This document shows, in pieces, positions 1-10,498 of a DNA stretch of 64,000 nt (within the stretch, counting starts at the first letter, position 1; every line of letters starts with the position of its first letter). Origin of the DNA: Arachis hypogaea (lineage: Eukaryota; Streptophyta; Magnoliopsida; Fabales; Fabaceae); contig NC_092046.1 of NCBI RefSeq assembly GCF_003086295.3, forward strand, positions 106,991,363 to 107,055,362, read 5' to 3'. The translations under genes and the position numbers were made by a program. The notes beneath the pieces are model-generated. The model was not told where the DNA came from. It worked only from the letters and a program-made list of their open reading frames with translations, and ran no database searches.

Positions 1-2
1 AC

Positions 3-1379
3 CGCCCCAACCAAGGGTACAATCAAAGTGGAAATAATAACCATGGATGACAGGACAATTCAAACCAGAATTGGAGGGACAACAATAATAGAGGAGGCAG
101 AGATAATCAGGGAAATCAGAGGTGGAATAATAACAACAACAGGCAGCAAAATTAACCTTACCGAGCACCTCACCTGAGGCAAAACCAAGGACCACCGAAC
201 AATCAGCAGCAAATCTCTCAATTTACTCATTCTTCGGTATCTTCTAATGAAGATTTATTACAAGCTTTTGAGAAAAGACAACTGGCCATGGAAAGTACCA
301 TCGTGAACACTATTAACGCCAGTCTGAATGGTCTCACCTCTACTCTGCAAGCTTTTATGACACAGCTTGGTTCAACACAAAATTCCAGCAACCAACCTTC
401 AAGCACCACTGGAATCCCCTCTCAACCATTACCCAATCCAAAGGGAGGCATTAATGCCATCACCCTGAGGTCCGGAACCACACTGCAGGAGAGGAATCAG
501 GAGGAACCAAGCTCACCAGAATATGCCTCAGCTAAAGAGGTGGTAGAAGTCGAAGATGTTGAAAAGGAAGAGGATATACAGGACATAGTTGAAGAAGAGA
601 TAGCTCAACCACAGGAAGAAGCACCAAAAGGCGCAGGCACTACGGAACCCACTGTTCTCATTCCATTTTCACAGCTTGCAAGGAAGCCCAGAAAGCAGCT
701 GGAACCTGATCCTAAAATGGTAGAAATATTCAAAAAGGTTGAGGTAACTGTTCCCCTTTTTTATGTTATTCAGCAGGTACCTAAATATGCAAAGTTTCTA
801 AAAGACTTATGTATCCATAAAGACAAGATTAATGAATTAGAAACTATTCCTTTAGGTAGTTTTATATCTGCTTTAATGGGAGGATTACCTGAAAAATGTA
901 GTGATCCAGGTCCTTGCATAGTTAGTTGTACTATTGGTGGTGTAGTAATTTATGATTGCATGTGTGATTTAGGAGCATGTGTCAGTATAATGCCTTTGTC
1001 CATATATGATGTTTTGAGGCTCCCTCCCTTAAAAAGGTCGGCAGCTCGTTTTGTGTTAGCAGATAAAAGCATTATTACAGTGGCTGGAGTTGCTGAAGTT
1101 GTTTTGGTGAACATTAAAGGGCTCACATTTCCCACTGATTTTTATATCTTGGAGATGCCCCATAATTATTCAGATAAGCCATCATCGATCCTACTTGGAA
1201 GACCATTCCTGAAGACATCAAAATTCAAATTGGATGCTTTTTCAGGAACATACTCCTTTGAAATAGATGGCCGCATAGTGATCTTCAATCTGAATGGAGT
1301 CATTAACAACCCCCCAGAAGATCGTTCTATCTTCCAGTGTGATGTCATAGACGAAAGTGTGGCTGAAGTTCAAAAATAA
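3..1379 (+). pseudogene. gag C-terminus and protease of element A
   Basis: The frame opens inside an Asn/Gln/Gly-rich gag tail (about 3-200) with no CCHC zinc knuckle visible. It is broken by an in-frame TGA near 54 and a TAA near 153, then is open from about 156 to the TAA at 1377. After the gag-protease linker (with the family signature ITLRSG near 460) comes an acidic Glu-rich stretch, then the aspartic protease. The protease active-site motif reads CDLGAC at 963-980, with Leu where retroviral enzymes have Thr or Ser, followed by the flap-side ILLGRPFL segment near 1187. In the family, gag packages the RNA and the protease cuts the polyprotein. It runs in frame into the pol region. Confidence 0.85.
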
Positions 1380-4300
1380 GATTTTGAAGAGAGGCACACT
1401 GGACAAGGTCTGAGTGTGAGGACCCTCTTAACTGACAGTGAGGGCACTTCGCCATTTTCACGAGCTCCAGATAATCCAGAGCCTGCCCATGATCAAAAGT
1501 TAGAATTGAAACCTCTTACTCCACACCTCAAATATGCTTATCTCGAGGACGAGCAGAAGCTTTTGGTTATTATTGCAAGATAACTGACTTCTCAACAAGA
1601 AGAGCAGCTACTTGATGTGCTAAGGAAGCATAAGAAGGTAATTGGGTCAAGTTTGGCAGACATAGTGGGAATCAACCCTCAAGTATGCGAGCACAGAATA
1701 TTTTTAGAAAAGGGAGCAAGACCTGTCCCTCAACCCCAGAGAAGATTGAATCCCACCATCTTGGAAGTTGTCAAGAAGGAGGTGACCAGACTACTGGAGG
1801 CCGGTATCATATATCCCATTTCAGACAGTGAATGGGTAAGCCCAGTACAAGTGGTGCCCAAGAATTTCGGAGTCACTACCGTGAAGAATGAGCATGGAGA
1901 GCTCATAGCAACTAGAGTTCAGAATGCTTGGAGAGTCTGCATTGATTACAGGCGTCTCAACCAAGCTACCCGTAAGGATTACTACCCACTTCCATTCATT
2001 GATCAAATGCTGGATTGCCTGTCAGGTAAATCACATTACTGCTTTCTAGATGGTTACACAGGTTATTTCCAGATTCATATAGCTCTTGAGGATCAGGAAA
2101 AAGACTACTTTTACATGTCCTTTTGGGACCTATGCTTATAAGAGAATGCTCTTTGGCTTTTGCAATGCACCAGCTACTTTTCAAAGGTGCATGATGAGTC
2201 TTTTCTCTGATCTTATTGAGGACTGTATGGAAGTTTTTATGGATGATTTTAGCGTTTATGGTGATTCTTTTAACCTTTGCTTAGATGGATTATCTAGAGT
2301 ATTAGATAGATGTGTTAATACAAACCTTGTATTGAATTTCGAAAAATGCCACTTTATGGTAAAGCAAGGGATTGTATTAGGACATGTGGTATCTAATAAT
2401 GGCATTTCTGTAGACCCAGCAAAAGTGAATGTTATTTCTAGTTTACCTTACCCCTCTTCTGTGAGGGATGTCCATTCGTTCCTTGGCCATGCAGGTTTCT
2501 ACATGAGATTTATTAAGGACTTTAGTAAGGTGGCACTTCCCTTATCCAGATTACTGCAGAAGGATATTGAGTTCGAGTTCGGTGAGGATTACAAACAAGC
2601 GTTTGATAAGCTGAAGACTGCTCTAACGCAAGCCCCAATTGTGAGAGGACCAGATTGGAACCAACCATTTGAAATCATGTGCAATGCTTCCAACCATGCA
2701 GTAGGAGCAGCGCTGGCTCAGCGTGAAGGTAAGGATCCTTTTGTTATTGCCTATGCGTCTAAGACTTTAGACACTGCCCAGTCCAATTATACTACTACTG
2801 AGAAAGAGCTACTTGCTTTTGTTTTTGCTCTGGATAAATTCCGGGCTTATTTACTTGGTACTAAAGTAGTAGTGTATTCGGACCATGCAGCTCTAAAGTA
2901 TCTATTAGCTAAAAAGGAATCCAAACCAAGACTTATACGTTGGATACTACTGTTACAAGAATTTGATTTAGAAATAAAGGATAGGAGTGGTAATCAAAAT
3001 TTAGTAGCAGACCACTTGAGTCGCCTTGAACATATTAAGGATGATTCTACTCCTATAGATGATAATTTTCCTTTTGATAACCTACAAGCAGTATCTGAGG
3101 TAGTCCCTTGGTATGCACCTGTTGCTAATTATTTAGTTAGCCGCACATTTCCTCCACATTTTTCTAAACATCAAAGAGACAAGCTGAAAAGTGAGTCTAA
3201 ATATTATATATGGGATGACCCATATTTATGGAGATGTGGCGCTGACCAGATAATTAGACGTTGTGTGCCTCAATCAGAATTCTAGTCCATTTTAGAGGCT
3301 TGTCACTCATCTGAGAGTGGAGGACATTTTGGCCCTCAACAAACAGCTAGAAAGATCTTAGACTGTGGATTCTGGTGGCCTACTCTTTTTAGAGACGCTG
3401 CTGAGTTTTGTAAATCTTGTCACCCATGCCAGAAATTTGGTAACATATCCAAGAGGGATGAGATGCCTCAACAATATATGCTTTTCTGTGAAATTTTTTA
3501 TGTTTGGGGCATCGACTTCATGGGTCCATTTCCAAATTCTAGTGGATATTTTTATATATTGTTAGTTGTGGATTATGTTTCCAAATGGGTGGAAGCAATT
3601 CCTACCCGCACTGATGATGCTAACACTGTTGTTTCCTTTGTGAAAGACCATATTATATGCCACTTTGGATCACCACGAGCGATCGTGAGCGATCAAGGCA
3701 CCCATTTTTGTAACAGGAGACTAACAGGATTGATGAAGAAGCATGGGATAATCCATAAAGTTGCAACAGCTTACCATCCCCAAACTAATGGGCAAGCCGA
3801 GGTGTCGAACAGAGAAATTAAGCGTATCTTGTAAAAGATAGTGAAGCCTCATAGAAAAGACTGGAGCACCAGGCTACAAGATGCACTGTGGGCATACAGA
3901 ATAGCATACAAGACACCCATTGGGATGAGTCCCTTCCGCTTGGTTTATGGAAAAGCTTGTCATCTCCCAGTTGAAATAGAACACAGAGCCTTCTGGGCAG
4001 TTAAGGAGTGCAACATGGGAATTGAGAATGCTGGAGCTGAAAGAAAGTTGCAACTGCAGGAACTAGAGAACCTTCGCCTGGAAGCTTATGAGAACTCCAG
4101 AATATACAAGGAAAAGATGAAAGCTGTGCATGATCAAAACATCAAGAAGAGAGAGTTCCAACCTGGAGATTTTGTTCTCCTTTACAAATCTCGACTAAGG
4201 CTCATGCCCGGTAAGTTGAGATCAAAATGGGAAGGTCCATACAGAATAGAGAAGGCTGAACTGTACGGAGTTTATCACCTAAGCCATCCTTCAAGCTCTA

Positions 4301-4413
4301 AACTTATTAAGGTTAATGGACAACGCCCGAAGCTATACCATGGTGAGAAGGTGCAAAAAAATAAGGAGCTTGAGATCTTCCGCTTGGAAGACCCCTACAT
4401 CGCAGCAGATTGA
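1380..4413 (+). pseudogene. pol of element A: reverse transcriptase, RNase H, integrase
   Basis: Domains run in order. RT covers about 1617-2530, with VCIDYRRLN near 1936 and the catalytic FMDD box at 2236-2247. RNase H covers about 2660-3030. The integrase zinc finger (HHCC type) covers 3298-3430. The integrase core has Asp at 3514, Asp at 3691 and Glu at 3799, giving DD(35)E spacing. The C-terminal part has GDFVLLYKSRLR near 4168. Breaks: in-frame TAA at 1581, an extra A in the run 2098-2102 that shifts the frame, TAG at 3283 and TAA at 3832. Apart from the shift, 2086-4413 is one frame. Family role: copies element RNA into DNA and inserts it in the genome. The element is inactive as it stands, but recognisable over its whole length. 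Confidence 0.92.
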
Positions 4414-4456
4414 GCTATTGGAACGTCCAACTTACGGACGTTAAAGCAAAGTGCTT

Positions 4457-4474
4457 GGTGGGAGACAACCCACC
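4457..4474 (+). other. stem-loop just after pol of element A
   Basis: A 6-bp stem GGTGGG/CCCACC closes the loop AGACAA, 44 nt after the pol stop. Near-identical structures follow the last recognisable coding region in element B (13668-13685) and lie 3' of gag in element L (26340-26357). The L copy changes one base pair on both sides of the stem. Confidence 0.7.
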
Positions 4475-4596
4475 GCGGTATGATCGTTCTTTTCTTCACT
4501 TTTAGTTTTTCTTCTTTAATAACTCTTCTCTTTATTAGTGCCTTCGTGCTCTTTCAATTACATGTCTTTATCTTTCCCTAAAAAAAAAAAAATTTT

Positions 4597-5042
4597 CGCC
4601 GCGCGACGCGATCGCACCAGCGACGCGTCCGCGTGGCAGGGGGAGTAAAGAAAAATAAAAATGAACAGAAAGTTACGCAGGAGGAGCGCTGGTGTCGTGC
4701 CAATGGCACAAGTTATCCCACGTGACCGCGTGCCCCACGCGGCCGCGTGCCCTGAATTTTCGACGTAAAAGGGTGCACATCAACATTTTGTGCGAGAGTG
4801 ATGCTGGATTGGTGCTGGAAGCACAATCCTTGTCACGCGACCGCGTCGCCGACGCGGCCGCGTCACCCATTTTATGACGCGCATTCATGCGATCGCGTGA
4901 CCCACGCGATCGCATCACCCCAATTTGGCAATTGAATTAAATTGAACAGAGAGTTGTGCTGGAGTGAGGCTGCACTCGCGCCCCCTCCCTGACGCGCACC
5001 CACGCGAACGCGTGCCTCACGCGGCCGCGTCGCATGCACCGC
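4597..5042. repeat. GC-rich palindrome array in the pol-env spacer of A
   Basis: Within AT-rich DNA this stretch carries many imperfect palindromes of the form ACGCGNNCGCGT, for example near 4603-4635, 4720-4750, 4837-4868, 4877-4916 and 4991-5032. The same motif class forms the array in the LTR of the same element (8850-9037). Confidence 0.8.
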
Positions 5043-5835
5043 ACAGCTCAACCTAAAATTGCCACATATCTTATCTTTTTCTCCTCCAAATCCTAATTTT
5101 TCTTTTCCCTCCTTCTTTCTTCCTTCCCCCTTCCCCTTTCTATCTCACCTTTCACTCTCTATCTCTCTCACCATCATTAACAAAGTTTTACCTTCTTCTT
5201 CCTTCTTCTCTTTTCTATCATTCTTATTATATTATGTATATATATTATTATTTTCTTTTTCTTTTCTTTTTCTTTTCAAATTTTTATTTTTCTTCTTCTT
5301 CTTTTCTTTTCTTTACATGGTGTTAGAAACCTTTTGAGTCATCATCCCTCATTATATGCTTGTGGATTATTGCAAATTATTTGACAATTATTTTTCTCCC
5401 ATTTAAGGGATTGCTTGCATGTTCATCTTCATATTTTCTATACCCTATTCACCATGCATGCTATGTGTTTGTGAAAAAGCCCATGTGGCATTATGCACTT
5501 CTCTATGTTACTATACTATTCAATGCTTGCTTTTCACAACTTTCCCTTATTATTTTATTAATTGAATTCAATTGTCAATACAAACATGATGGTTTGTTAC
5601 AAAGTAATGCTTGGTCTATACTACTCATGCCCTTTGCCAGCATGCCAATAAACACCTTGCATTCACTTGTCTTTTTATGTACTAGCTATTTCCCATTGAT
5701 GGCTTTTCATATGTACTCGAGATCATGTGTTAATGTCATCTACATTTTACTGTGCATCATTCACCCTCTTTTCCGTTTCCTTCCTTGCTGTATCTCTCTT
5801 TAAATTTAATTTTCTTTCTCTTCCCTTCTTTCAGG
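5043..5835 (+). promoter_or_regulatory. pyrimidine-rich spacer ending in a 3' splice-site consensus before the env-like ORF
   Basis: A long C/T-rich stretch (about 5073-5310) is followed by AT-rich DNA and a second pyrimidine tract. That tract ends in TTCTTTCAG at 5826-5834, with the env-like ATG at 5836, one base after the AG. Element E has the same arrangement in front of its env-like ORF. The sequence fits a splice acceptor for a spliced env-like mRNA; no matching donor was identified. Confidence 0.5.
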
Positions 5836-7089
5836 ATGGCCACCAAGAAAGGAAAGGAGAAAGCAACTTCCAGACCACCAGCAAGAAGAGGAACTAAAAG
5901 AGCATTAGTGGCAGAGCCTTCTTCAACCGCAGTCAAGCCCTCAACAAAACAAGTCAAGAGGATAATAAAGGTTGACGAAAAGGAGAAAGCCTTTCCAGCA
6001 AAGGACGCTGCGCGATTTTCCAATTGCTACTGTGAGCAGATGTTCCCTATCCTGGCAGAAAGGAACTATAACAATGAATACCTTCTTATCCTCCCGTCCA
6101 ATATTGCCACCTTTGTTGAGCCGCAAATTGAGTGAAGACAATGGGGTTTCCTACGGAAACAGCCAAGGCAGGTCAATCTTTCTTGGGTAGTTGAGTTCTA
6201 CTCCAACTTCTACATGCTGACCCTGCAGTCTGTTTATGTCCGGCAGAAGCAAGTCCCCATCACAGAAGAGGCCATTCAGCAAGCTCTGAGTCTTCCCCTT
6301 ATTCTAGCAGGAATAGACGCTTTTCAAGAAGCCGCCCTTCAGTGCCAGAGATACCAATTCGACTGGGACTCCGTTCTCGGAGTCATCGCATTACCTGGCA
6401 GCCGTTGGACCTACGGATACCACCGTACCCACCCTAAGGGAATCTTGGCTTCAGCACTTACCTTGGAGGCTCGCGTATGGGCACAGATCATGTCCCATTA
6501 CGTCTTTCCGAGCACTCATGAGTCCTCTTTCACTGCAGACATGGCTGTTCTACTATGGTGCATCCTTACAGACCAACCTCTGAATCTCTCAAAACATATC
6601 CGGAATGCTATGGAACACGTACAAATTGCGGGCAACTTACCTTTCCCCGCCTTGGTCTCAGATCTTGTCTCAGCAGCTGGAGTCTCCTACAGAGCTGGGG
6701 ACACCAAAGCCATGCTTCCACGGGATGATCAATATGTCCCTAACGGGAAATACCTCAGACCCTCAGCAGCCACTACAAGCCTTCCTACTACTCCAGTTGA
6801 AGATAATCCTTCTTCAACACCACAAGCATCTACAACTGAGAAATTGCTCCAGCAGATAATCGAATGGTTGGATCGGCAAGAACAGAAAGCAAAGATGAGA
6901 GAGCGCCGTAACGAGTGCCGATTCAAACACCTCAAGGAGCTACTCAAGGGACGCTTCAGAGACTCAGACACCCCGAACTCCACTTCCTTTACTAGCACAG
7001 GGAGCCATGACGGTCCCGATGATGGAGATACTGCTACCAGTTCACCCCTGTTTCTGACAGATGGCACTGAGGACGGTGCAAAGCCTTAA
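5836..7089 (+). pseudogene. env-like ORF of element A (plant transposon protein domain)
   Basis: One frame of 1254 nt, about 417 codons, is broken only by a TGA at 6133. The N-terminus is basic (Lys/Arg-rich, residues 1-50). The middle resembles the plant-transposon domain found in ORFs downstream of pol in Athila-type elements, with a conserved hydrophobic stretch near residues 200-265. The C-terminus is Ser/Thr-rich with a charged, probably coiled-coil segment near 335-375. The related ORF of element E (18180 onward) aligns over most of its length. No signal peptide is visible and I see no clear transmembrane helix, so a true envelope function is not shown. The start follows a splice-acceptor consensus directly. 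The role in the element is unknown. Confidence 0.75.
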
Positions 7090-7102
7090 GTGTGGGGAGG
7101 TC
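7064..7102 (+). other. hairpin plus TTAAGTGTGGGGAGG module, internal copy (A)
   Basis: The stem GCACTG/CGGTGC (7064-7069 with 7074-7079, one G-U pair) closes the loop AGGA. Six nt later comes the purine-rich TTAAGTGTGGGGAGG (7086-7100). The hairpin overlaps the last codons of the env-like ORF and the purine tract overlaps its stop. It is the internal counterpart of the LTR-proximal copy at 8518-8555. Confidence 0.65.
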
Positions 7103-8517
7103 GGTCAGTACCTGACTTTCGGAGGTAAATTCTCTTCTCTGGCACCAATAATTAGGATATTTTAGTTAGATTTTCTTTTTTTTATAGAATAGAATAAATT
7201 GCATAGGTTAGAATAGTTGCATGCATGTTCTACTTGATTGAAAAGACAATAAGTTTCTTTTAAAAATCTATCTTTGGAATAAAATTTCACTAATTTTTCA
7301 AAATTTTTATGATAAATCTGCTTGAGTTGTATTTGGAACATGATGTTTGAGCCAAAGAACACACAACCTGTGAAAGATTTGAGCCTTTATGTATGGTTAC
7401 ATTATTTAACCATAATTATTTTATTCTTATGTGTTTACTTCTCTATGATTGTAATCTATATTTTGTTTTATCTTATATGTCCAATATTTATTATATTTAC
7501 ATGCTTGCATATGATTGAGGCCATTATTTGCTTAAACTCACTTATCCAAATCAAGCCTACCCTTTTCAATTACCCTTGTTAACCACGTTGAGCCTTTAAA
7601 ACCCCATTTGTTCTATATTTTGCCACATTACTAACCTTAAGCTGAAAAACAATTGCATATCCCAAATTGAATCTTTGGTTAGCTTAAGATAGAATTGTAT
7701 GTGCTAGTTAAGTATGGGAAATTGTGGGAACAAAAGTTGTTAAGGGGATGTGTCATGAAAATTTAAAGGAAATTTGGATACCTATTCATGTGAAACTATA
7801 AGAATCAAAAATCTATGTGCATTGATAAGCTTTATTTATTTCAATTCAAAAAAAAAAAAGAGATGATAAACAAATAAATAAGGGGACAAAATTACCCCAA
7901 TGTTAAATTTAGAATTCAAAGATCAATGCACATATGGTAGAATTAAAATACAAAGTTGAAACATGAGTATGGGTTGAAAAAAAAGGGAATTACGGGTAGC
8001 TAGGCATGAATTTAAAAAGTATATAGAATATATGTATATTAGGAGAGAGCTTAGGTTAATTAAAGATTCAATTTATAAAGCTCACTTAGCCATATGTATA
8101 CCCTTACCTGCACCTTGGCCCCATTACAACCCTGAAAAGACCTCATGATGTTTGCATTGGTATATTAACTGTTGTTGATTGGTTAAGAGAAAAACAAAAG
8201 TTAGAAAACATGACTAGAGAAGAATAGAGTGATTACCTTATACACTAGAGATTAGAGCGTACATACATTATCAGTGAGGGTTCAATGCTTGAATTTTCAT
8301 GTTTCCTGCTTTCATAAGCTATCTTCTTGAACTTTTATCGGTTTTATTGTATAATGATAGAATTAGTGGAATTTGATTTGTAATTATTTTGAAGGGCTTA
8401 TTTACTTTTGATCAAGTGGACAATAATCATATAGTTGTATTTATTTATATATGTAGGATTGCATTGCATTTCATGAGTTTCTACATGTTCATACTTATTT
8501 CCTTGTCTCCTTCAATT
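7103..8517 (+). other. non-coding spacer between env-like ORF and 3' LTR of A
   Basis: AT-rich with no credible coding frame. It has counterparts in elements H (35313-36969) and K (62209-63650), sharing blocks such as the one around a degenerate TTAAGTATGGGA near 7710. I see no further features in it. Confidence 0.6.
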
Positions 8518-8555
8518 TAGCATGAGGACATGCTAATGTTTAAGTGTGGGGAGGT
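8518..8555 (+). promoter_or_regulatory. hairpin and polypurine tract next to the 3' LTR of A
   Basis: TAGCATG/CATGCTA (8518-8524 with 8529-8535) closes the loop AGGA. Four nt later TTAAGTGTGGGGAGGT (8540-8555) abuts the LTR start TGATAA. The purine run sits where a plus-strand primer (polypurine tract) must lie. Confidence 0.8.
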
Positions 8556-10019
8556 TGATAAACCACTATTTTATAGTTTATATTGTGTTTAATTGTGTGG
8601 TTTTGTCATGATCCTTACCCACTTATTCATCAATTTAGCATGCATTTAGATTTCCTTCCTAAATTCAGTACATGTTTGAAAATTGCTTCCTAAAGACTTT
8701 AATTATTTAATTTTCCTTTATTCCATTCGATGCCGTGATCTGTGTGTCAAGTGTTTCAGGCTTTATAGGGCATGAATGAGATGGAGATTGGAGAGGAAGC
8801 TAGCAAAAATGGAAAGAACATAAGAATTTGAGGAGATAACCAGCGAGAAGTGACGCGGTCGCATGGCTCACGCGACCGCGCGAAGGAGCGCAAATCGCAG
8901 TGACGCGGCCGCATGGCTTGCGCGGCCGTGCGAATTGGAAAGCGCAAGTGACACGGTAGCGTGGACGACGCGAACGCGTGGAGAGGAAAAAGCGCAAGCG
9001 ACGCGTCCGCATGGATGACGCGATCGCGTGACATGTGCGATCTGCATAATCTGCAGGATTCGCTGGGGGCAATTTTGGACCTTATTTCGGCCCAGTTCTC
9101 GGCCCGGAACAGCAGACTAGAGTCAGAGAATATGCAGAAACAACACACACATTCATTCAGTAGTTTTAGATCTAGTTTTACTCTCTTAGGTTTTTCTCTC
9201 CAGGTTTTTAGAATTCTAATTTTGAATTTATCTTGGCATTGGAACATTGAGAAGAGTTATTTCCTCATCAAGATTTCATCATTCTAGTTTGTTCTCTTAA
9301 CTTGGTTTTATTCTTCCATGTTCTTTGTTATGTTCAATTTTGTCATTCAGATACTTTTATGATTATTTAATGCAAGGATTATTTCTTTTTAATTCAATTT
9401 CAATTCCAATAATCATGTCTTCTTTTAATTCCCTTTCATGTGCTATGGATTCTTTATTTACAATGCGTGAGTAGTTTCCTTACTTGATGGGGAGTTGATT
9501 AAAAGGAACTCTTGAGTTGGAAGGATTGAAAGAAAATTTGTAATTGGGTTGAATGTTGGATTGCTATCCTGTCACCGACGCCAATCCCTTTGAACTTAGT
9601 GGGTTGTAACTTGTGAACAGATCTGGCATTCCAACTTGTTTGACTTTCCCTTACGTAGTAAAGGATAACCAAACAGAATAACCATTAATTATAAATTAAT
9701 CTTACAATCGCACCATCAATAGTAGAAATTCCAACCAATCAACTCCCAGTCAAGGCTTTTATTTATATTATTTAAAATCCCTCAATTTAAATTCCAATTT
9801 ACTTAGCTCAACTTCTTGGAACATCTAATTAATAAAACAGCACACTTTTCTGCAACTCGTTGGGAGACGACCTGGGACTTAAAACTCCCAGTAATTTTAA
9901 TTTAAACTCTCTGTGACATATTTCTAAATTGATAGGCAGATTTTCGGTGAGTTAAGAACTATACTTGCAACGTAACCATTTTAATAAATTTTTAATTCAC
10001 CAGCTTCTGCTTCCCATCA
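8556..10019 (+). repeat. 3' LTR of element A
   Basis: It begins TGATAAACC straight after the polypurine tract and ends CCCATCA, where the gag of element C resumes; 1464 bp. It contains the conserved LTR core (8721-8760) and a palindrome array of ACGCGNNCGCGT type (8850-9037). No partner LTR is in view. Confidence 0.8.
8850..9037. repeat. palindrome array in the LTR of A
   Basis: Five or six degenerate copies of GACGCGNNCGCGTG spaced about 30-45 nt apart, for example near 8853-8880, 8901-8932, 8951-8980 and 8999-9029. Several have lost CpG to TpG or CpA. Confidence 0.75.
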
Positions 10020-10498
10020 AGCATCTCTCTGTATCTCTCCCAGGCATCATAAAGAGATTCATTATCTCCTTATTTAAAGCCTTGGATGTCCAGCCTTAGC
10101 TGTGTCATCCATTTTGGAGGAAAGTATTGATTCAGAAATTTTTCTGACAGTTGTTTCCATGTCCTTATGCTAGCCTTAGGTTGGTTATTTAACCACCTCT
10201 TAGCTTGGTCTTTTACAGCAAATGGAAACAGTAATAATCTGTAGACATCTTGATCTACTTCCTTATCATGTACTGTGTCAGCAATTTGTAAAAATTGTGC
10301 CAGAAACTCTATAGGTTCTTCCTGTGGAAGACCGGAATACTGGCAACTTTGCTGCACCATGATAATGAGCTGAGGATTCAACTCAAAGCTACTGACTCCA
10401 ATGGAGGGTATACAGATACTGCTCCCATATGAAGCAGTAGTGGGGTTAGCATATGACCCCAGAGTCCTTCTGGACTGTTCATTTCCACTTAGGTCCAT
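10020..10498 (-). pseudogene. gag N-terminal part of element C
   Basis: It starts at the ATG at 10498-10496 and matches the gag N-terminal and core regions of the other Athila-type copies here (elements L, I, J). Shared features are the FELNPQL-type segment, the LPQEEP segment, the FPFAVKD segment and the PPKW-LRLDIQGFK segment. An in-frame stop lies near 10069. The frame then continues to the DAWERYREM signature, where element A cuts it. About 160 codons of a normally longer protein are present. Family role: capsid-forming gag. No RNA-binding knuckle is seen because the C-terminus is missing. Confidence 0.85.

Larger units (their letters stand above)
1..10019 (+). mobile_element. Element A: Athila-type Ty3/gypsy retrotransposon, 5' end cut by the window
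   Basis: Reading left to right this holds the gag C-terminus, protease, reverse transcriptase, RNase H, integrase, a non-coding spacer, an env-like ORF, a second spacer, a polypurine tract and one LTR (8556-10019). That order is the Athila-lineage layout of Ty3/gypsy elements. It is inserted in the opposite orientation inside the gag of element C: the C reading frame stops exactly at 10020. The 5' LTR and the left half of C must lie left of the window. The coding regions carry only a few stops and one frameshift, so it is one of the less decayed copies here. Confidence 0.9.

Noticed and set aside
5059..5803. Two hydrophobic frames that look like membrane proteins
   Set aside because: They are translations of pyrimidine-rich spacer (Phe/Leu/Ser bias) in the pol-env region of A; no conservation with the equivalent spacer of E.
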